64,000 nt of DNA from Pyrocephalus nanus (lineage: Eukaryota; Chordata; Aves; Passeriformes; Tyrannidae), in assembly GCA_038380795.1 (NCBI GenBank), contig CM076276.1, positions 13,716,001 to 13,780,000 on the forward strand, in the 5' to 3' direction. The position numbers and the translations under genes were made by a program. Positions 41,286-51,567 of the stretch are shown piece by piece (the first letter of the stretch is position 1; each line of letters starts with the position of its first letter). The notes below the pieces were generated by a model. That model searched no databases, had not been told where the DNA came from, and was given only the letters and a program-made list of their open reading frames with translations.

Positions 41286-44200
41286 GGGAGTGCTGTGTCC
41301 AGGAGGACCACATCATGGAAACCCCACGCCCAGCACAGCCCCAAAGCCTCCAAAGCCCTGCTGAAAATCAGTCAGCTCCTGGGATCTGCCTTGGCACCAT
41401 GAAGGGATTTCCTAATACATCTCCAAAGGCCCCAAGCCCCAAGAATGCTTGGTTGTTGTTAGATGGGGCCATCATTAGAGGGGCTGGTGCTGCTGGCAGC
41501 GAGGGCTCTGTGGGCATCCCTCCTTCAGGGATGGGTTGGGGAGGAATGAAAAAAGGGTTCACATGTCAGGAACCACAGCATGGACCTGCCACTGCCATGT
41601 CAGGCTCTGAATGATCCCCCTGGTCCCCGTGCCCCGTGCCTGCATGTGCTGCTGCCTGCTCAGTGGAGATTATTAGCAGAGAAAATCGTTAGGCACAGGG
41701 CCGGGAGCTCAAGGGACACGCGAGTGCCTCTGTCACTTGGAAATCAATCCCAGCCGTCCGCCCAAGCCGAGCTTCCTCCAGCCCAGCTTGAAATGACAGC
41801 AGTTTCTCTCCATCTGGGAAGAGGAGGAGGGGTGGCTGCCCCGGACTCGCTGATTGAACAATGAAGAGCAAACATCAGCATTTTGCCCATGGACCTGGAC
41901 CAGCATCCATAGCCGAGCCCTGGGAGGAAAATTCTACACTGGAGCCCTGGGGTGGAGGCAGAGCTGGGCTTCAGAGCCAGAAACTGGAAGAGGCTGGAAG
42001 GATGTTGTGCAGGGGCATCACAACCTGCTCCCCCCCTTGCTGTCCAGGAGTGGAGAGGGGATACAGGGACCCCCAGGCTGAGCAGGCAAAGATGTTTGCA
42101 CACCTTGGAATTATTCTTAGGGATAGTTGCCCCTACTTGACCCTACAGGAAGCAGAGTGTTTTCAGGCACCCCGTGCCTGTTGTGCAGGGAGCAGCACAC
42201 CCGACAGCCAAGTCCCTCTGAGCACCCTGTGTCCCCAAGGCAGCTTTGGCATTCTTGCTGACAGTGTACTGACATTCATTTTGACCTTTTGAATCACAAG
42301 GATGTTCTGTCCTTCCCGGCCAAGTACAGCCTGGATACCCCGTGGGTGGATTATACTGTATATACAGTGGCTGTAAATAGGGAACTGGAAGAAAAGAAGC
42401 ACGTTTGTGCACTCACACGGGTGTGGCAGTGCTGGGATGAGGACAAGGAGTTGCTGCCAGGGCCTGATTTTCCTCCCAGGATGCCCCAAGGAAGGAGGAT
42501 GGTGATGGAGGCAGAAGAAATGCCAGCAGCTTGTTGGGAAGGGGGGGAGAAGGGATCCTGCAAAAGCAGGAGCCACCCCCTCTCCACCAGCTCCCGACTG
42601 CTCCGGATCCCGTTTCCTGTCCTCGAGATAATTACTCCTTTTGCTTTGAGAGAACATGAAGAACTGCAATTAGGAGACAACATGCAAAATCAGCCATGAG
42701 GGCCCAGCTGGCTCCTGAGGACGGTGCTTTGGGTGGTCATGGCCAACCAAATACCCCTTCTGGGCAGCAGCAGAGGCTGTTTCAGCACAAAACCTACCCC
42801 AGACCAAAAGCTGGAGCTTATACGATAGGCAGCATGTTCCCACAGGTGAAAAATCAGCATCTTCCCCCTCTGATGTGGCCTGTGCCCTGGCACATACCAA
42901 ATGCTGTGCCTTGGGATGGCAGCCCTGGCAGGGAGCGGGGCAGAGAGTGGGGTGCAGGTGCATAGGATTGGGGGGAAAATCCCCATCACTCCTTCCCTGC
43001 ACAGCCCTTGGGAGTTGGAGCAGGTTTCCTGGCTGGGGCTGCCTGCTCCCTGCCCTCTGCAGTTTTGGCAGAGGGTTCCCAAGCCTGGCCAGCAGGCAGG
43101 CTTTGCCACAGGGCCGGCTCCATCCAAGGCTGTCACGGCCCAGATCCAGCCACCCTGCAGCCCCATGGCGCCAGGAAGGCTGTTGGCTTTGTGCTCTGAG
43201 CCCAGATGCGTCACTTATCTCTCCCCTCTCTTGCCCTGACGCATTTCTTCCTCTCTCTCCTTTCCCAGCCATCTCATGGGACTCTTATCTCAAGCCCCAA
43301 GTCACCCTTTCCAAGGCAAGCTCAGCAGCATCCTTCACAATCCTATTTCCAGGGGCTTGTGCACAACAGGAAGGGCACAAGTGATAACCTGGCAGCCAAA
43401 CCCTTTTCCTTGACATCTTTGTGCCACATGGTTGTCCTCAAACCCCTTCCAGCCACCAAGGTAGGAGGGTTAATTCCAGTGGTGCTGCTCTGAGAACAGA
43501 GGTTGCACTTGACAGTTGGCTGCAGTGGGTTTGTGAAGAAAAAAATAAAAAGCAAGTGAGGTGCTGAGCCCAGGGCTGGGCTGGGAGCTGTGGGATGAGG
43601 TGGGATGGGACAGATGGGATGCACAGCCTCTGTTAGTGTTGCCCCAAACCCACATGTCTGTGAGCACAAGCAGAGTGGGAATGTCACAGCTGTCTACTCA
43701 ATTCATCCTGCAGCCCCAAGCAGTCACCAGCAGCTATTCCAGGTGCCGGAGGAGGTGCAGGGAGCACAGCACTGCACTCCCGGCTTGCTCAAATGCTGTC
43801 CCTGCTGCCAAGTGAGCCTCGTGCATCCGAGCAGCCTCGACCAGAGGTGGTGGATCCCCAGGCCTTTCAGAGCAATTGTTGGTGGAGGAGAAATCAATGC
43901 CCACTCAGGGGTTCTTGCCGCGTGGCTGCTTCATCCGCCCTGTCGTGCGGGGGGAGAGTGTGACGTTCCCCGTGGTTCCGGCCGCGTGTCTGGGCAGCAC
44001 GGAGCAGGTCTGCCTGATGGAACAGCGTGGGGAGGCTGTGACAAACCCTGCTGTCTGCAATGGCATTGCCTGTTATGAGGGACCGAGAGCAGCATGGTGT
44101 GTTTGAGAACACACACAGCTCATCACACCAAGGAGTGACTGTGCCATTCCTTGGGTTCCGAGGGGAGGGGATTTCTGTCTGCTCATCTGCCCTCTCTGGC

Positions 44201-44404
44201 TGCCCAGTTTATGAGCCTGTTAGTGAGTTTTAAACATTATGAAACTTAGCAAAGGGGATAAAAAAAGGACCTCAGAGATCCCCCATCCTCCGGAGTGCGT
44301 GGACAGCAGCGCCTGCGCGAAGGAGATGTTCAAAACCCCCTCAGCAGGGCAAGGCTGGAGCAGGAGCTCACCAGGTCAGCAAGGAAACAGGCCCATGGAT
44401 TCCC

Positions 44405-44512
44405 AGTGTTGGCATAGCTCTGTGCACACACACACATGGATGTACATGCCAGCATGCGTGTATTCTTGTGTGCATCCCTGTGCATGCACATCCATGCATG
44501 TGCACACACGTT
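44405..44512. repeat. Alternating purine-pyrimidine (CA/TG/TGCA) tract
   Basis: About 105 bases dominated by CACACA, GTGTGCATG and TGCATGCAC runs, imperfect but mostly alternating. Such DNA can adopt Z-form; no function is implied. Confidence 0.7.
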
Positions 44513-46736
44513 TCCAGCCCTCTGCATCCACAGGGATAATGTCATGTCCAGGTGGAAGAAGCCCATTTGGAGACACGACTCCCTGGGAATTTGCCTGTTT
44601 CATCAGCACACTGAAAATCCCATGTTTTCCTGTCTTCATATCCAGTCTGCCTCTTGGGAATAGTCCCTATCCCATGCCTTGTCCTAAAGCACGCTCACAA
44701 ACCAGCCCTGAGGTCAGAGGGGGCTCAGCGCCTCGGGTGCCCAGATCCAGCCTGGTTCAGCCTTTCCTGGCTCACAGGAGCCGCTTTCCACCCCTGAAAT
44801 AGCAACTCGGGTGATGCTCTCAGCAGCTGGGGATGATGATGCAAAATACTCGTTATCCAGCAGGAACAATCAGACTTATGGCAATTATCTCTGCACTTGC
44901 TGAGAGATGCTGGAACGGGCCGGCCAGCAGCCAGATCCCAGTGTAATCCCTTGGTGGGAGAGACACAGTGCCCAGCATTGCCAGGAGCTGCCTTTGCCAT
45001 GGATGGTAGTGGGAGGATCCCAAGAGCTTCCTGCAGTGCCAGGAGGGTCAGTTTTGCAGGGGAGTGAGGGCAAGGACATGTGAGTGTCCACCTGAAAGGC
45101 AAATGTCCCTCTCTAATAACATTTGTTTGCATTTGGATCAACAGTGAATGGGCTGAACCATGATGGGGCTCGAGGATGGTCTTAGGAACTGAATTGCTTT
45201 GAGTGATTCTCCAGCCTCCCTCTCTGCCAGATGCCCTCGTGGGAGAAGCCAGCATAAGCTCAGCTTATCTGCAAGGTGGAAATGGGCAAAAGCTGGGTCC
45301 AGGCTGGATCAAGCCATGGGCACCCAATGGTCACCAAGCCAGGCAGTGGCTGCTAAGCTGGGCTGTAGAGCACATTCCTTTGGGGGGAAAAGTCAGGCTT
45401 CTGGTTTAGAAATGCCCGTGGGGTAAAGGCAGGAAGGACAAGCTCACTCATTTTTCAAGTCAGAATAACAAGGAGGATTTTGCTTTTCCTCCTTGACATT
45501 GTTTGAAAACCTTATTTTGATTCCTCTGCAGCCGCTCAGGGCCAAAACCCCAAACCAACCCCATCCCAATAAACAACTCCTCCTTGGATAAATCAGTGTG
45601 CAGCCAGGATGGGGAGAAAGCTCTTAGGCAGGATGGGGCATGGCTGAGCATGAGATCATTAGCCCAAGGAGTGCCCAGGAGCAAGGGAGTGGAGCTGGAG
45701 CAATGCGGGAAGCCTGCTCTGGGAAACCTTAGGCATTTTTCCAACAACAACTTTATCTGAGGCAAGAATGTCACCACATCCTGGCCTTGTTTGTGCTGCA
45801 AGAGCCAGCAAAAGTCCCAGGGAAGTTTAGCTACCTGGTCATCAAAACCTCTGCGATACGCTTTGTTTATTAGCAGCTAAACATTAAGCCTTGGGCAAAC
45901 AGGGATCCTTGGGGCCAGGGACACGTGGCCACGACAAGCCACCCATGGGTGCCACCCCTAAAACATGGTGGGAGCTGCTGGGGTGGCTCAGGAGAGGGAC
46001 AGGCTGCTCCAGGTGGAGGGAGGGCAGCATCCTGGAGGTGCCCAGGGACCCCAGGAGGAGGAAGGCTCTCTCTTACCAAAATGTTATTCCCTCCATAGCC
46101 CTGCAGAGATGCACCATTCCCAGGTCAGGAGAAGGATTAATTGGCTTCTCACTGGAGCTGGATGGAGACTTCTCCATCTCCCAGATGTGCAAGAGAGCTG
46201 TGTCTCCCACGGCGCCAGCGCTGCCCCAGAAACCCACTGCTCTGCATGTAAAACTATTCTTCAAGGACACCTGACTGATCTCGCAAAGCCCATGCAAAAT
46301 TCGTCTCTTTTCAGTAATTAGGCAAATTATAGAGAAATGGTGTTTGCAATTCAAGCACAGGACGGCCTAAAATCTTAACCCGATTCTTTTTCAGTGATGC
46401 CAAAACAAAGTCCAAATAAAGCTCTTTTTCTCTCCCCCTGTGTTAAGGAACCCAAGAGAAACATTTTGAAGAGCTCCAACATCAGGTAATGCCTTTCCCT
46501 GACGCACTTGAAGGGACTCTTGACAAACACGCAAACGAAGCCTGACCCGCTTTAGGAGAATAAGAACAACTCCAAGAAAGGGCCTGGGATTTCATTAATG
46601 TCCTTAGGGCAACCCCATTAGTATCTGCTATGTGCATCCAGGTGAATTTATCTTGACAAGTGTGCCCCTGTGACACCCACCCTGTGTCCGTGTGTGGGGC
46701 AGTGGTGCCTTGGAACCCATGGACACACGAGCAGAG

Positions 46737-46895
46737 GGGTGCACGAGCTCAAGGGTGCACCCAGGGGTGCACAAACACAGAGATGCACACAGGGATGCAC
46801 ACAGGGATGCACACACCCCCCAGGAAGCTCTCAGGGATGCACACTCACGCAGGGATGCACACAGACACAGGGATGAATGTGCACAGGCTCACACA
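46737..46895. repeat. Imperfect tandem repeat with GATGCACACAGG units
   Basis: Units such as AGGGATGCACAC recur about ten times, perfectly in the middle (46783-46815) and degenerate outside. Confidence 0.85.
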
Positions 46896-48732
46896 CGTAT
46901 GTGCTGTCCCACCCCATCACCTTCCCAACCTGCTGGCTGCGCGTTCAGAAAGTCAGGAGAGAAATCCTTGCCTGGGTTGAGCCCTGGGCGCTGATGCAGG
47001 CACTTTCAGCATTGCTTCAAGGCCACAACTGCATACTGAGAGTGAAACTCCTGCTGCCTCATGTGTTTGGCTGCACGTGTTCGGTGCCTCACTCATTATT
47101 TGTAAATAATGGCAGGGACGTTGCTGACTCACCACAGGGCAGCTGGAGCCAGCAGGGTTCCAGGGCTGCTTTTGCCCAGTGGTAACAAGGGCATTTCCCC
47201 CTGCAGGCTTAGGTTTCCTCAGGGACACCCCAAATTCACACTCCAAGTTCCTGTCTTGCTTCTTGAGGTGACTTTTGCCCCTTTGCACTGGGTGGAAAAC
47301 AGCTTGGGGGGTTCAAACCTGACTGTGGGATGATCTGGTGGGACCCTGCAGGGACTGGGGGCTCCCAGGACCCTCCACCCCGGGATGTCCCATGGGCACG
47401 GCGCTTCCCAGTGGAGACAGTGAGCTCCAGAGCCACCTGCACCTGGAGGTGGGCCAGGCTGTGGCTGATCCATCTGCGTGTTTTCCTGGATCCAGGATTC
47501 TGCGTAGCTGACCTTGCGCAAGAAGCCCTTGGTGCTCCCTTCGCCCACGCCATGGCTGGGATGCCTCCCCCGGGGTGGCACAGCCTGGGCCAACCTCTGT
47601 GTTTGCTAAGCCGTGGGATGGGATCACTGAGCATCACGAGATCACTGCACACTCCCTGTGCCCTGGGATCATCCCCACTCGCCTCCCGAGGCTCGGAGAA
47701 GTGAAGCACTGGCCTTCATGGCCAGGCCAATGCCCTGCAGTGACACTCAACCTGGTGCTACAGGCAGCCTGGCCAAGCTTCATGTGACACCTCTCGTCCT
47801 GTATGCTGGGCTGTCCTCGAGGATGGCACCTCCTGGGCCATGGGATTATGGCCCTTCTTCGATGGCAGCCCAGTTTCCCCAGTATCCAGTGGCTCTGCCA
47901 AAGCCTGATGAGCTCCAGGAGGCATTGGGGTTCTGTGGATGTGCTTGGTGCTGCTTGCTCACACCACCTGGATCTCAAACCCTGCTGGCACCAGGGGCAG
48001 CCGCAGCTCTGGGAGGATGTGGTGGTGCAGGGCTGCGTGCCTGGGGCAGCCAGGCTTCCAGGGCCTAAATCCCTCTGGTTAAAACATGGTTTCAGAGGAT
48101 GAAACTTGGCTTAGGGCCCCCCCATTCTCATTAGACCCCCCTGAGAATCCTGGGACACCAGGGCCCTGAAATGGTCCCTGCATGACACCAGAAGCAAAGA
48201 CAAGGCAGAGCCTAAGACTGAATTCCCATCTGGTCAAAACTGGCGGGATTTTGGCCAGGAACCTGAGAAGTTGCAGGATCACAGCCGTGGCCTAACAAAA
48301 GTCCAATGCTTCTGTGCCTTGACTGCAGCCAAGGGCTGCAGCTCTAACTCCTGATTCCTATCACCCTGTCCCAGGTGGTCCCAACACTGACAGCATCTCC
48401 CCAGCTGAGCAATACAGACTTATCCCACCACAGCAGCTTAGCAAGACCTAAATAGAAAATTCAGGCTGATGATGCAGTGCCAGAGCAGGAGGAAGAGATA
48501 AAGTTCAACCTGGTGATAGCCACATAGTAAAAAATGATAACAGAGCTGGTGGCAACAGCACAACAAGCTCCAGATGGTCCGGCATCAAGAAGCGGAGCCC
48601 AGTGAAATGTCAGACCATCAATATAAAAACATCAAGTCATTGTAAGGAAATAGTGAAAGGCACAGAGTCACCTGGTGGTAAATCCCTCAAAAGTTCCCTG
48701 TGGAAGCAGACAAGAAGTACAATCTGTACAGA

Positions 48733-48737
<5 letters not shown>

Positions 48738-48773
<36 letters not shown>
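48738..48773. repeat. 36-base poly(A) run
   Basis: Uninterrupted A36 following GAAAATT. It could be the tail of a retrotransposed sequence ending at about 48737, but the upstream sequence is not a recognised retroposon. Confidence 0.8.
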
Positions 48774-48775
<2 letters not shown>

Positions 48776-50718
48776 TTAGCACTGCTATCATAAAGAAACA
48801 GGGAAAAACAAAAGAGGCTCTGGATACGGATTATTTGATCAGCTGGTTTTTAGGATAATGGGTTAATGAAATGTCTGGGTAAGCAGAGTGTACACAGGAG
48901 ATCAGATGGTTTGGAAACATTCGCACATTTCAGAAACTGCCTGTCCAGAAAGTGAATTGTACAGAGAGCCACAATTAAATCGAGGAACAGGTCGATCATT
49001 TGCACTTCAGGTTTATTACCAAATCCAGGGGGAAATTATTCTTTTCATTCATCACTAAGTGTCTTTGTTCATGCTTTAGCTGCCTCACAGGGAGTTTTCA
49101 CAGGTTGCTCATTCAAACCCTTCTGGCTGAGGAACTGACAGTGGGTGAAAAAATCCAGAATGAAAATTAGGGAGAACTGCAACCCACCACCAGCTCCTCC
49201 TGAGAACATGGATGGGCAGACACAGCCCTCCTGTGGAGACCCTGTCAGGACTGCCAATGGATGTGGAAGACCATATTGGTGGTGATATCTATCAGGAATT
49301 GAATTACAAGGACATAACCCAGGTCATCAAAGTCACCCTCTGGGGACAAGGGTCTCACAGCTTGGAGCTCCACAAGGACAGGTGAAGATTTAGGCACAGC
49401 AGCACTGCTGCTCACCTGAGGTCAACACTGTCTGCACAACCAAACCACCAAAATTCTTCTCTTCCCTGCCAGCTGGGTCTCACCTTTCCCCGAAGCCATC
49501 ACTGAGGATATGGACACCATCACCATATAGACCACAGTTCTACTGTCCCTTGTACAGATTGACACTCAGATGGAGACAACAGTCTCACCTGATGAATCAA
49601 CCAGCAGCTCCAATGATGGAGGAGCCTGTCAAACCACAACACACCTGCAAAACATCTTTGCTCTCCCCTGGACTTGCCATGAGACATCACAAACCCCAAA
49701 GGACCAAGGTGGGTCACCTGGGGGAGCTGCAGGAGCTGTTCCCACAAGAAAGGAAGGCAAGAGGCAGGGACTGGGAGAAACGCCAGCTAGATGAAGCTGT
49801 GTGTTCCAGCTGCTGTGGGAACACAAGACCCAAAATGACAAAGGAATGGCACAAAGAAATACTGACTGACAGCGCTTTAGGTACGGCTGAATGGTATCTG
49901 CATGTTGTCACCTGCTCCAAAGACTGCCTGACTCACCCATCAGAGGCAGGCAGCCAGCAGCCCAGCAATTATTGCTGCCCTCCTCCAGAAAGCCAAGGGG
50001 AGAATTAAAACCAGCACAGCACCGAAGGAACTGTCCCCCACGGAGCCTGAATCAAATCTTGCTTTAAAAACAGCCCTTAAAAAGAGACAGAAATGAACCT
50101 CTCGGCTCAGCCCCATGCTAAGGACACAGCATCCTGTGCCTGCTGCTTGGCTCAGTCGAGGGCCATAAATACCACCAGCCTTCCTGCAGGGATCTGCTCA
50201 GCGGAACCTGGGCTCCCCCAGGCTCCTTCACACATTCCAGCATCAGCTCCCAAAACAGGATCTATTCCTGACAGTAGGAACAAAGTGAGCGATTGCATCT
50301 GCTATATTTAGAGCAAACAGTCAACACTCCACGTTTAAATGGTTACCAGCATTCTCATTAGATGTATAAATAGCCTCTGTTTGCTTTCCGAAAGCAATTG
50401 GTTTAAAAGAGAAAATTGCCTTGCCAGGCCTCCTCAGCCTATAACTGTTGAGCAGGGGGGCTTATTTCAAATGAAAAATTAAATTATGCGTTTTCTCTAA
50501 GCCAAACCAGGAATAAAAGCTCACGACTGGGGCTGGTATTATCAGTGCTAGCATGCTTTTATGTGTATGCAGGGGTTTAAACAGTGGCAGCAGCTGGCTG
50601 CAGCAAACTCAGGCTGTTTGGTGCAGAGGGCATCACCCTCCCTCTCCCAGCTTTGACCGCTCGCCATCCCCACCCTCCTCTTCCACCCACACATCAGTCT
50701 CGCCAGAGCCCCACTTCT

Positions 50719-50772
50719 TCATAGAATCACAGAATGGTTTGTGTTGAACCTCAAAGTTCATCTTGTTCCACT
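50719..50772 (-). mobile_element. Minimal CR1 remnant fused to the MED9 minisatellite
   Basis: CATAGAATCACAGAATGG, then GTTGAACCTCAAAGTTCATC and TTGTTCCA is the last 50 or so bases of a CR1 in reverse orientation. It then passes directly into the ATCAC repeat array. Confidence 0.85.
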
Positions 50773-51290
50773 TGGGTGCAGGGGGGGATCACTGTGTGGG
50801 TGCAGAGGGATCACTGTGTGATTGTAGGGCAGGATCACTGTGTGGTTGTAGGGCAGGATCACTGTGTGGGTGCAGGGGGATCACTTGGGGTGCAGGGGGG
50901 ATCACTGTGTGGGTGCAGGGGGATCACTGTGTGGTTGCAGGGGGATCACTGTGTGGGTGCAGGGGGATCACTGTGTGGGTGCAGGGGGATCACTTGGGGT
51001 GCAGGGGGGGATCACTGTGTGGGTGCAGGGGGATCACTGTGTGGGTGCAGGGGGATCACTGTGGGTGCAGGGGGATCACTGTGTGGTTGCAGGGGGATCA
51101 CTGTGTGGGTGCAGGGGGGATCACTGTGTGATTGTAGGGCAGGATCACTGTGTGGTTGCAGGGGGATCACTGTGGGTGCAGGGGGATCACTGTGTGGGTG
51201 CAGGGGAGGATCACTGTGTGATTGTAGGGCAGGATCACTGTGTGGGTGCAGACGGATCACTGTGTGGTTGCAGGACAGGATCACAGGAGC
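50773..51290. repeat. Minisatellite of about 22 copies upstream of MED9
   Basis: The unit GGATCACTGTGTGGGTGCAG (20-23 bases with flanking G) occurs about 22 times in direct succession. Variants are GTGGTTGC, GTGATTGTAGGGCA, a shorter CTGTGGGTGC and CACTTGGGGTGC. The array ends 140 bp before the MED9 start codon. Confidence 0.96.
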
Positions 51291-51401
51291 GGGTCGCACA
51301 CCCACCACCCTCACTCGCACCCCCGGGCCCCGCTCCCCCTCACACCGTGAGGGCCGCTCCCGAGGGGCGGGGCCGTTCTCGCTCCGCCCCTCCCCGTCCG
51401 T

Positions 51402-51410
51402 CACTTCCGG
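51402..51410. promoter_or_regulatory. ETS/GABPA site (CACTTCCGG) at MED9
   Basis: CACTTCCGGTG is a strong ETS-family consensus (ACCGGAAGTG on the other strand), about 20 bp upstream of the MED9 ATG, where ETS sites of housekeeping promoters commonly sit. Confidence 0.6.
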
Positions 51411-51430
51411 TGCGGCCCGGCGGGCCCGCC

Positions 51431-51567
51431 ATGGCGTCGGGGGGTCCCGTCCGCACCGCGGAGGAGCCGCCGCCGCCAGAGCCCCCCGCCGAGCAGAAGC
51501 CGCCGCCGCTGCCCCCCGCGCAGGAGGAGTTCTCCTTCCTGCCCCTCGTCCACGACATCATCAAATG
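51431..51567 (+). CDS. MED9: MED9 exon 1 (residues 1-45 and two bases of 46)
   Basis: Encodes the Pro-rich N-terminus and [12 protein letters not shown]. The exon ends TG before donor GTAACG; the Cys codon is completed by C at the start of exon 2. Confidence 0.94.

Larger units (their letters stand above)
41286..50718. other. NT5M-MED9 intergenic spacer, right part
   Basis: No recognisable exons. Contents: a CA/TG-rich alternating stretch (about 44405-44512), a 12-bp GATGCACAC repeat (46737-46895), a 36-base A run (48738-48773), and AT-rich patches at 46240-46620 and 50030-50540. The region 48290-50000 has a composition unlike its flanks but no identifiable element. Confidence 0.55.
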
